Shown here: positions 5,396 through 10,713 of the stretch, piece by piece | Layout of the letters: each line of letters starts with the position of its first letter | Position numbering within the stretch: position 1 is the stretch's first letter | Assembly: GCA_002403895.1 (NCBI GenBank) | Contig: DHIQ01000243.1 | Location: 1-10,713, forward strand | Source: Candidatus Neomicrothrix sp. UBA4742 | Lineage (GTDB): Bacteria > Actinomycetota > Acidimicrobiia > Acidimicrobiales > Acidimicrobilacustridaceae | Length of the DNA: 10,713 nt | Reading direction: 5' to 3' | Made by a program: the position numbers and the translations under genes | The notes under the pieces: model-generated | The model's database searches: none | Seen by the model: only the letters and a program-made list of their open reading frames with translations | Told to the model about the DNA's origin: nothing

Positions 5396-5947
5396 TCAGA
5401 GAGGGTCGATGGGCCGTTCCATCGTGACCCCCTCGAGGGTCGCGCCGTCGGGCATGGTGACCACGAACCGCTCGACCTCGTGAAAGCCGAAGGCGCGATA
5501 CAGCGGGACGCCGGGCAGCGTCGCCCCCAGGTCAAGCCGCTGGAACCCCTCGGAGCGCGCGGCGTCGTGGCCGGCTTCGAGGATCGCCCTGCCGAGCCCC
5601 CGCCGGGTCCAATCGGGGCGTATGAACATCGCCCGTATGTGGGCCGCCTCGGTGCGGGGGTCGAGGAAGCGGTCGTCGCCTTCGTGGTCGCCCGAACCGA
5701 CGTAGAGCCGGCCTCGGCGGCTCCAGCCTCCGCACCCGACGATCTCGCCGCCGACATCGTGGACGAAGTACGTGCCGTCGGAGATCAGCGTTGGGTCGAC
5801 GTGGGCGACATGCACCGCCGCGCTGGCCGTCTGACGCTCGTCATAGAACTGCGGGAACAGCTCGAGCACCGACGCCCGCATCACCTCAGCGATCGCGTCG
5901 ATATCAGCGTCGGCGGCGACGGGCAGGACCGGACCAGCGAGCTTCAC
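5396..5947 (-). CDS. GNAT family N-acetyltransferase
   Basis: Predicted acetyl-CoA-dependent N-acetyltransferase of 183 aa. Seen: first strand and helix with VMRASVLELFPQFYDERQ (22-39), the strand TYFVHDVGGEIVGCGGW (59-75), the strand HIRAMFIRPDWTRRGLGRAIL (103-123) holding the acetyl-CoA loop R116-G-L-G-R-A121, then GVPLYRAFGFHEVERF. This Arg-Ala-Ser/Leu-Phe-Pro-Phe-Tyr type N-terminus is common in a GNAT subgroup of unknown substrate. Start: the frame is open to 6049, but the upstream 34 residues are Arg-rich and off-family. The GTG at 5947 has GAGGG about nine bases upstream and begins right before the first strand, so I choose it. A hairpin follows the stop, suggesting a single-gene transcript. 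Confidence 0.85.
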   Translation of the reverse strand: MKLAGPVLPVAADADIDAIAEVMRASVLELFPQFYDERQTASAAVHVAHVDPTLISDGTYFVHDVGGEIVGCGGWSRRGRLYVGSGDHEGDDRFLDPRTEAAHIRAMFIRPDWTRRGLGRAILEAGHDAARSEGFQRLDLGATLPGVPLYRAFGFHEVERFVVTMPDGATLEGVTMERPIDPL

Positions 5948-6116
5948 GATGAACCGCCCTCGTCGGCCAAAGGCCACGACGCGATGCGCGTCCTGGCCCC
6001 GACATCGCGCCATGATGCCCGTTCTGGTGCTCGCGCGCCACGTGCTCACGAGCGCGCCTCCGACAATTCAACCGCTCAGGTCGCGCCCGCGGCAGCCACC
6101 ATTCTTGGGCGACAGA

Positions 6117-6920
6117 TCACGAGCTTCGACCCGGGGCCACCCACAGCCGGTACCCCTCCTCGTCCTGGGTCGAAGCCACCCCCGCGTCCGCCAGGTCCTC
6201 AAGCGCCCCAACGGCCTCGGTCTTCCGCCATCCCAGCGCGCCCGTGACGTCGGCAGCCGAGAGCTCTCGGGCGGAGTTCAGGAGCTTCGCGACGATCCGC
6301 CGCCGGGCTTCCTCCGGTGACGGCAGGTCGACCAGATGGACCGAGCAGCGCCGTGCCAGCAGATCGTAGGCACCGGCCGGCCAGCCCTGGTCCTGCTCGC
6401 GCGACCCGGCCCGGGTGAGCACCAGCATCCGCTCCAGCGATTCGACCGCAGCCTTGACCCGCTTCCGGTCCGGGGTCTCCAGCGCCCGGTGGAGTTCCGG
6501 CGCGGTGCTGACCCCATCCTGCAGGACGGCCTCGGCCACGTCGCGCTCCAGGGGCGACAGATCCTCGACCGAGCGGAAGTCCTCCGGCCCGCCCGGCCGG
6601 CCCGTCAGGGCGTACAACGAGCCGATCAGGCCGAACGAGACCAGCGAGAGCCGTCCCGCCACGTGCTTGCCGGCCACCGTGAGGCCGCGCCCGGGGAGTT
6701 CGTCCTTCCACGCCCACACCCGGTCCATCTGCGGGGTGAACGAGACGAACACCCCGTCCTCGTCGCGGACCGCCCATTCGACCGGGCGGGGCCCGGCCAC
6801 GGCCTCCCACAGCGACGGCAGGACCACGTCCTCCTTCGGGAAGACCAGCGCGACTCCGGACCGGTCGACGAAGGCGGCCGCCGACCTGAGCGTTCGGGCA
6901 GGCGTTCGGGCGGAGGGCAT
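6117..6920 (-). CDS. AlkZ-related winged-helix protein
   Basis: 267 aa, single domain set without membrane helices. Seen: LVFPKEDVVLPSLWEAVAG (25-43) and WAWKDELPGRGL (69-80), hallmarks of a family related to the DNA glycosylase AlkZ/YcaQ and built from winged helices. A first winged-helix-like unit lies at about 121-170 (LSPLERDVAEAV...LETPDRKRVKAAVESLERMLVLTRAG) and a second at 203-260 (EEARRRIVAKLL...GWRKTEAVGALEDLADAGVA). AlkZ/YcaQ open interstrand crosslinks and remove bulky lesions. I do not see their QxQ-type catalytic motif here, so glycosylase activity is not supported and DNA binding is the safer call. ATG at 6920 with CAGGG close upstream. It is divergent from the membrane protein at 7049 and shares a 128-base intergenic region. 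Confidence 0.75.
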   Translation of the reverse strand: MPSARTPARTLRSAAAFVDRSGVALVFPKEDVVLPSLWEAVAGPRPVEWAVRDEDGVFVSFTPQMDRVWAWKDELPGRGLTVAGKHVAGRLSLVSFGLIGSLYALTGRPGGPEDFRSVEDLSPLERDVAEAVLQDGVSTAPELHRALETPDRKRVKAAVESLERMLVLTRAGSREQDQGWPAGAYDLLARRCSVHLVDLPSPEEARRRIVAKLLNSARELSAADVTGALGWRKTEAVGALEDLADAGVASTQDEEGYRLWVAPGRSS

Positions 6921-6975
6921 CGGCCCTGAGTTTCCGACGGCGGCGCTGACCTGCGCAACCGTCGCTGTCGCGAGC

Positions 6976-7005
6976 TTGACAGCGCGTCGGGGCCCGCCGT
7001 TTGAT
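6976..7005 (+). promoter_or_regulatory. Candidate promoter for the 7049 operon
   Basis: A consensus -35 TTGACA (6976-6981) is followed after 18 bases by TTTGAT (7000-7005); GATACT (7003-7008) is an alternative -10 with a longer spacer. Transcription would start about 35 bases before the GTG at 7049. It is the best sigma-70-type -35 box seen in the window. Confidence 0.45.
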
Positions 7006-7048
7006 ACTGACGGGACAGCCCCAACCCGTGGGCGCCGAGGAGGTCCGA

Positions 7049-7855
7049 GTGAGCGGTTCAGGGGAAGCGGCGACGACGACGTCCGGAGGCACGAAGTCCC
7101 TGGGCGAGCAGCGGCTCGGCATCATCCATTCCGGCAGCCGGTACGTGTTCGGCTTCGGGCCCGACTTCTACGGGATCTGGGACGAGATGGCGCCGGGGGA
7201 GAAGCCGCTCGAACGCTTCGACACCAGCCAGGAGGGGCGGGTGGCCGGCTGGCAGCGGTACCTGGAGCTCGACCCCGCGGCGGCGGACTTCGTGCCCAGC
7301 TGGATGGTCCCACCGCACGTCGAAGGCCCGAAGCGGCGACGCTGGATCGCCTGGGCGATCGCCGCCGGCGTCGTGGCGATCGCGATCGTGGCCATCGTGG
7401 TGTTCGGCGGGGGGAAGAAGAAGGCGAACGTGGTCGTCGTCCGCCCGCAGGACAAGGAGGCCAAGCTGACCGTCACCGGCGACCTCTCGGCCACCGGCAC
7501 GTTGACCCAGAAGAGCTTCACCGCCCAGGGGATCGACCAGGGCCTGCCGCTCCTCAGCGGGGATTGGACCGGGAACGGTCTCGAACTCAAGATCAGGCTG
7601 GTGGGCCCTCATCGTGGCGACAACCTGACGGGTGGCTTCCGGCAGAACATCGTCGATATCATCCTCAGCGGCGCCAACAGCCCCACGACGGAATCGTTCC
7701 AATCCAACGCGGGGGCTCCCGGCGACTGCGTCATCCACGTCGCCTCTTTCGGGTCCAGCGGGATGAAGGGCAACCTCAGCTGCACGGGCGTCGAATCGTC
7801 CGCCGGCAAGACGATCGAGGTGAAGGGGACGTTCGCCATCTCTGCCTCGACGTAG
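7049..7855 (+). CDS. Single-pass membrane protein: HSGSRY...GIWD domain plus extracytoplasmic beta domain
   Basis: 268 aa, function unknown. Seen: a short Ser/Thr-rich start; a 45-residue domain IIHSGSRYVFGFGPDFYGIWD...EGRVAGWQRYLEL (25-74) shared with the protein at 8343; a positive RRR then one membrane helix WIAWAIAAGVVAIAIVAIVVF (99-119); and an outside domain (126-268) rich in beta strands with two Cys (C227, C245) spaced as a likely disulfide and ending in a GKTIEVKGTFAIS strand. The positive-inside rule puts the shared domain in the cytoplasm. The outside domain resembles C-termini of actinobacterial lipoprotein-like proteins. GTG start with GAGGAGG (7037-7043) five bases upstream; a frame start at 7001 lacks one. 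It is the first gene of a likely operon, nine bases before the DUF296 gene. Confidence 0.8.
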   Translation: MSGSGEAATTTSGGTKSLGEQRLGIIHSGSRYVFGFGPDFYGIWDEMAPGEKPLERFDTSQEGRVAGWQRYLELDPAAADFVPSWMVPPHVEGPKRRRWIAWAIAAGVVAIAIVAIVVFGGGKKKANVVVVRPQDKEAKLTVTGDLSATGTLTQKSFTAQGIDQGLPLLSGDWTGNGLELKIRLVGPHRGDNLTGGFRQNIVDIILSGANSPTTESFQSNAGAPGDCVIHVASFGSSGMKGNLSCTGVESSAGKTIEVKGTFAISAST

Positions 7856-7864
7856 GGGGCGAGG

Positions 7865-8296
7865 GTGAAGACCTATCCCTCGGATGACGGGAAGGCCGCG
7901 TTCGGCGCCCTGGCCCGTGGCGAAGACGTGGTGGAGGGCCTGAACCAGGCGGTGGCGGAGCTCGGCATCCGGGCCGCCACGGTGCAGTTGATCGGCGGGC
8001 TCGACGAGGCCGTGCTCGGGTACTTCGACGAAGAGCTCGCCGACTACGTCGTGGCCCGCACCGGTCACGTGGAGATCGCCGCCGGGCTTGGCAACGTATC
8101 CATGCGGGAGGACGGGGTGCCGTTCCTCCATCTGCACCTCACGGTGTCGGGCAGGGATGGCTCGTGCACCGGCGGCCACGCGATGGAGGGATGCCGGGCC
8201 TACGTCGTCGAGGCGTACGTACGCCGGCTGGACGGTGAGCCGCCCGTCCGCCAGCCGGTTCCGGGGATCCCGCTGAAGACCTGGCCGGGGGCCTGA
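7865..8296 (+). CDS. DUF296/PPC-domain protein
   Basis: 143 aa, matching the length of a stand-alone PPC (plants and prokaryotes conserved; DUF296) domain. Seen: ALARGEDVVEGLNQAVAELGIRAATVQLIGGLDEAVLGYFD (15-55), GHVEIAAGLGNVSMREDGVPFLHLHLTVS (67-95) and CTGGHAMEGCRAYVVEAYV (101-119). The conserved H89, H91 and H105 sit where known bacterial structures bind a metal in a trimer. In plants the domain is part of AT-hook proteins; in bacteria its role is unknown. GTG start with a G-rich GGGGGCGAGG upstream; nine bases after the membrane protein, so probably co-transcribed. Lying between two genes that share a domain, it may work with them, but this is inference from position only. Confidence 0.88.
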   Translation: MKTYPSDDGKAAFGALARGEDVVEGLNQAVAELGIRAATVQLIGGLDEAVLGYFDEELADYVVARTGHVEIAAGLGNVSMREDGVPFLHLHLTVSGRDGSCTGGHAMEGCRAYVVEAYVRRLDGEPPVRQPVPGIPLKTWPGA

Positions 8297-8327
8297 GCCC
8301 GGCGCCAGCCTCGAACGCCGGAGCCAT

Positions 8328-8333
8328 TAGGCT
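8328..8333 (+). promoter_or_regulatory. Possible -10 box TAGGCT of a leaderless transcript
   Basis: TAGGCT lies nine bases before the ATG at 8343, and no ribosome site sits at usable spacing (GAGG ends one base before ATG). This fits the TAnnnT -10 element of actinobacterial leaderless mRNAs. A close copy of the arrangement is found at 9642. No -35 box is apparent. Confidence 0.3.
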
Positions 8334-8342
8334 GTTCGAGGT

Positions 8343-8939
8343 ATGGACGCGACGAAGCGATGCCCGTTCTGTGCGGAACAGATCCCGGAGGATTCGGTCC
8401 GATGCCCGTTCTGCCAGACGGACCTGAGCGCGGTACCCTCCGACGCTCCGCTGCCTCCGGCGCCGGTGCCGACACAACGGGCGGTCGGCGACGGCGCCCT
8501 CCAGTTCAGCCATTCCGGCTCGCGGTACCTCCTCGGGTACGGCCCGACGTTCTTCGGTATCTGGGACCGGCAGGCCCCAGGCGCGCCGATCCAGACGTTC
8601 CCGCGCACGGACGAGGGCTGGCGGGACGCGTGGCTCACGTACCGGCAGATCGAGCAGACCTTCGTGCCGGTCTCGGTGGGGCCGGGCGAGAGAGGCTCCG
8701 GAACGGTCGGTGCTGGGGCCGTTGGCGGTCCGGGCGGGGCCCGTGAGGAACGGCCCGTCCGGCGCGTATCCGGCTGGTGGTGGGTCCTGCCGATCGTGTT
8801 CGCGCTGCTGGGGGGCGTGATCGCGTACTTCGGTGTGCGGGACCGGGACGGGCGCAAGGCCCGGGCCATGCTGCTCACGGGCATCGCCCTGAGCGTCGTG
8901 AACGTCCTGCTGTTCCTGTCCTCCTCGTCGCCCCGGTGA
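8343..8939 (+). CDS. Zinc ribbon + HSGSRY...GIWD domain + two membrane helices
   Basis: 198 aa, function unknown. Seen in order: a zinc ribbon CPFC-x10-CPFC (C7, C10, C21, C24) of the double-ribbon style; a Pro-rich linker; the shared domain FSHSGSRYLLGYGPTFFGIWD...TDEGWRDAWLTY (55-100), matching residues 26-71 of the 7049 protein in HSGSRY, G-GP-F, GIWD, APG and the final W/Y; a Gly-rich linker (111-133); and two membrane helices (about 145-165 and 175-193) joined by a charged RDRDGRKAR loop, like DUF4190-type tails. The ribbon and shared domain should be cytoplasmic. The ATG has no well-spaced ribosome site; a TAGGCT upstream suggests a leaderless message. It follows the DUF296 gene by 46 bases and precedes the phosphatase by 25. 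Confidence 0.82.
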   Translation: MDATKRCPFCAEQIPEDSVRCPFCQTDLSAVPSDAPLPPAPVPTQRAVGDGALQFSHSGSRYLLGYGPTFFGIWDRQAPGAPIQTFPRTDEGWRDAWLTYRQIEQTFVPVSVGPGERGSGTVGAGAVGGPGGAREERPVRRVSGWWWVLPIVFALLGGVIAYFGVRDRDGRKARAMLLTGIALSVVNVLLFLSSSSPR

Positions 8940-8964
8940 CGGTTCGATCCTCGGCCGCCGCGCG

Positions 8965-9555
8965 GTGATCATCGGCATGCGGCATTCCCGGGTGGCGAAC
9001 CCCGAAGGCCTCGTCTACGCCCGCCTTCCGGACTTCCACCTGTCCGAAGAGGGTCGCCTTGACGTCGAAGCGCTGTCCGAGCTGCTGGCGGGGGCGCCCG
9101 TCACGGCGGTGTACGCCAGTCCGCTCGACCGGGCCCGGGAGACCGCGGAGATCCTGGCCCGCCCGCACGGCCTGGAGGTGATCCTGGACGATCGGCTGCT
9201 CGAGTGGTCGTTCTGGGTTCGGTGGCAGGGCATACCGTGGAGCCGGATCCGCGATCGCGACCCCGCGCTCCTGGCGGCCTACGGGACCAGCCCGCCCACC
9301 GTTCCTGACCAGGACTCGCTTGAGCGGTGCGGCGCGGGGGTGCTGGCGTGGGCGGCAGAAGGGGAGCGCCTCCACCCCGACGGCCTGGTGCTGGGGGTGA
9401 GCCACGAGGCGCCGCTGGTGGCCGCGCTCTTGGTGGGCAGGGGAGGCGGGCTTTCGGTCTTCCACTCCACGAACCTGGCCCACTTGGCAGCCGTGCGGCT
9501 CCGGCCCGGTCCGCCCGAGGTCGTCGATCTGGTGGCGTGGGCCGCCACCTACTGA
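8965..9555 (+). CDS. Histidine phosphatase superfamily protein (phosphoglycerate-mutase-like)
   Basis: Predicted phosphatase that works through a phosphohistidine; 196 aa, about the family norm. Seen: MIIGMRHSR at the start with R6 and nucleophile H7; the usual RHG is RHS here. Then LSEEGR (26-31), YASPLDRARETAEIL (50-64) with R56, LLEWSFW with the acid E80, and VSHEAPL with the second histidine H147. All four catalytic positions are present. Substrates in the branch range from sugar phosphates to nucleotides and proteins, and none can be chosen here. The GTG at 8965 is taken because it starts the first strand directly; no clear ribosome site is seen and translation may be coupled to the gene ending 25 bases before. 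Same strand as its neighbours and possibly the last gene of the operon. Confidence 0.9.
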   Translation: MIIGMRHSRVANPEGLVYARLPDFHLSEEGRLDVEALSELLAGAPVTAVYASPLDRARETAEILARPHGLEVILDDRLLEWSFWVRWQGIPWSRIRDRDPALLAAYGTSPPTVPDQDSLERCGAGVLAWAAEGERLHPDGLVLGVSHEAPLVAALLVGRGGGLSVFHSTNLAHLAAVRLRPGPPEVVDLVAWAATY

Positions 9556-9641
9556 GCGGTCGATTCCACGAGACCTACACGGTCACGCTGGGGGTCCGCC
9601 CGCTGCCCTGACCCGGGGGCAAGTCCCGCTTCCCCGTGAGG

Positions 9642-9647
9642 TAGCCT
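9642..9647 (+). promoter_or_regulatory. Possible -10 box TAGCCT of a leaderless transcript
   Basis: TAGCCT lies eight bases before the ATG at 9656, which lacks a ribosome site at proper distance (a GAGG is 15 bases away). The layout TAGNCTGTNCG then ATG is nearly the same as at 8328-8343. No -35 box is visible. Confidence 0.35.
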
Positions 9648-9655
9648 GTCCGCAT

Positions 9656-10713
9656 ATGCGGGTGAGACTCCGAAATCCGGACCGTGTGGTCGACGTTCCC
9701 GGCCGCCGGCGCGTCAGCGAACTGCTGGACGAGCTCTCGATCGATCCCGACACCGTCCTGGTGATCCGCGACCGGACGCTCCTCACCCGCGAGCAGGCGG
9801 TCGGTGAGGACGACGAGATCGAGGTTCGGCCGGTCATCTCCGGCGGGGCGGGCCCGCGGACCCCGATGGGGTGCCTGCGGTGCCGCGCCCCGGCCGTCAT
9901 CGAGGTCCGCCGCCATCACGCCGCCTTCTGCCAGCCCTGCTTCGAGCGCCACGTGCGGACCCAGGTCGAACGCGCCGTCGGTGCGTTCGACATGTTCGCG
10001 CGGGAGGACCGGATCCTGGTTGCCGTGTCGGGCGGGAAGGACTCCCTGGCGCTGTGGGACATCCTGCTGGAAGCCGGGTACCGCGCGACGGGCATGTATC
10101 TCGGGCTGGGGATCGGGGGGTACTCGGACCGAAGCGGCGAGGTGGCGCACCGGTTCGCCGACGTTCGAGGCGCCGAGCTGATCCACGTCGACCTGCGAGG
10201 CGAGTACGGCTTCGACATCCCGACGGCCGGGGCGAAGGGGTCGCGTTCGACGTGCGGGGTCTGCGGCCTGTCGAAGCGGTACGTGTTCAACCGGGTGGCC
10301 CTGGACCACGGGTTCGACGTGGTGGCCACCGGCCACAACCTGGACGACGAGGCCGCCACCCTGCTCGGGAACACGCTGCGGTGGCAGACGGAGTACATCG
10401 CCCGGCAGCATCCAGCGCTCCCCGCCCGCGAGGGCATGGTGAAGAAGGTGAAGCCACTGCATCGGCTGAGCGAGCGGGAGACGGCCGCGTACGCATTCCT
10501 CCGGGGCATCGACTACGTGGTGGAGGAGTGCCCGCTGGTGGCGGGCAACACCCAGCTCCGGTACAAGGACGCCATGAACCAGCTCGAGAAGGGCGCCCCG
10601 GGCACGAAGGCCGCCTTCTTCCTCGGATACCTCGACCGGGCCGCCGAGCGGTTCCGGGACGATACGGGCGCGGAACGGCTCCAGGCCTGCGAGCGGTGCG
10701 GCCAGCCCACCAC
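9656..10713 (+). CDS. Fused sulfur-carrier (MoaD/ThiS/TtuB-like) and TtuA/Ncs6-type tRNA 2-thiolation enzyme, partial
   Basis: An open frame of 352 codons that runs off the window. Residues 1-64 form a ubiquitin-like sulfur-carrier domain: MRVRLRNPDRVVDVP, a helix with SELLDEL, TVLVIRD, then DEIEVRPVISGG, ending in the Gly63-Gly64 that carriers normally have as their C-terminus. Six residues later MGCLRC begins a TtuA/Ncs6-like enzyme: zinc finger C73, C76, C92, C95; PP-loop ATPase SGGKDS (125-130); STCGVCGLSKR with C200 and C203, and C292 in EECPL, the three Fe-S ligand positions of TtuA; GHNLDDEA (226-233); GNTQLRYK; and a second zinc ribbon starting C345-x2-C348. TtuA makes 2-thiouridine-type bases in tRNA with sulfur from TtuB thiocarboxylate. 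No stop or frame change separates the halves. A second start at Met71 (9866) is possible but has no ribosome site. Confidence 0.88.
   Translation, partial: MRVRLRNPDRVVDVPGRRRVSELLDELSIDPDTVLVIRDRTLLTREQAVGEDDEIEVRPVISGGAGPRTPMGCLRCRAPAVIEVRRHHAAFCQPCFERHVRTQVERAVGAFDMFAREDRILVAVSGGKDSLALWDILLEAGYRATGMYLGLGIGGYSDRSGEVAHRFADVRGAELIHVDLRGEYGFDIPTAGAKGSRSTCGVCGLSKRYVFNRVALDHGFDVVATGHNLDDEAATLLGNTLRWQTEYIARQHPALPAREGMVKKVKPLHRLSERETAAYAFLRGIDYVVEECPLVAGNTQLRYKDAMNQLEKGAPGTKAAFFLGYLDRAAERFRDDTGAERLQACERCGQPT

Noticed and set aside
5948..6049. 34-residue N-terminal extension of the GNAT at 5396-5947
   Set aside because: Arg-rich, not part of the family, and the GTG at 5947 has a better placed ribosome site.
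6415..7887. 490-codon plus-strand open frame
   Set aside because: It runs antisense through the AlkZ-related gene and out of frame through the 7049 protein. Both of those have recognisable motifs and ribosome sites; this frame has none.
7058..8179. 373-codon minus-strand open frame
   Set aside because: Antisense to the 7049 and DUF296 genes; composition is His/Arg/Pro-rich, as expected for a mirror frame.
9575..10462. 295-codon minus-strand open frame
   Set aside because: Antisense to the carrier-TtuA fusion, whose zinc, PP-loop and Fe-S motifs prove the plus frame.
1..10713. CRISPR array, tRNA, rRNA or integron attC
   Set aside because: No regularly spaced repeats, no cloverleaf with a TTCGA arm, no rRNA-like segment, and no RYYYAAC/GTTRRRY pair at the hairpins. 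The stem-loops near 2949 and 3562 were examined for attC and lack its core sites.

Overview
The window is high-GC DNA with strong Shine-Dalgarno sites, several GTG starts and probable leaderless genes. Together with zinc-ribbon/membrane proteins of an actinobacterial style, this suggests an uncultivated Actinomycetota or a relative. The phylum is an inference; there is no rRNA or other marker gene here.

Left third (1 to about 3950): sparse and accessory. A peptidoglycan amidase (92-781, +) is followed by about 630 bases without a credible gene. Then come a three-repeat WRWC/zinc-ribbon-like protein (1411-1839, -), another empty stretch, and a GNAT acetyltransferase (2287-2886, -) enclosed by 17-bp terminal inverted repeats with a 3-bp flanking direct repeat (2280-2939). 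That is the layout of a transposase-less mobile insertion cassette. Next are a run of hairpins and palindromes and a small phage-type zinc-finger protein (3166-3483, -). The low coding density, the phage-like domains and the cassette fit an old integration zone.

Middle (3948-6920, all -): compact and chromosomal. Read in the direction of transcription it holds an AlkZ-related winged-helix protein (6920-6117), a GNAT (5947-5396) followed by a terminator-like hairpin, an ABM-like dimeric-barrel protein (5240-4962), a second GNAT whose last 15 codons are displaced by a one-base frameshift (4936-4431), and mscL (4355-3948). The last three may be co-transcribed.

Right third (7049 to the window end, all +): a probable operon start at 7049. 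Two proteins share an uncharacterised HSGSRY...GIWD domain. One (7049-7855) is a single-pass membrane protein with an outside beta-rich domain; the other (8343-8939) has an N-terminal zinc ribbon and two C-terminal membrane helices. Between them is a DUF296/PPC protein (7865-8296). A histidine phosphatase (8965-9555) follows. The window ends inside a long frame (9656 to beyond 10713) that fuses a MoaD/ThiS/TtuB-type sulfur carrier, with its Gly-Gly end retained internally, to a TtuA/Ncs6-type tRNA 2-thiolation enzyme with complete zinc, PP-loop and Fe-S cysteine motifs.

The best leads are the carrier-TtuA fusion, the acetyltransferase cassette and the HSGSRY-domain pair. Nothing here looks like a CRISPR array, tRNA or rRNA.
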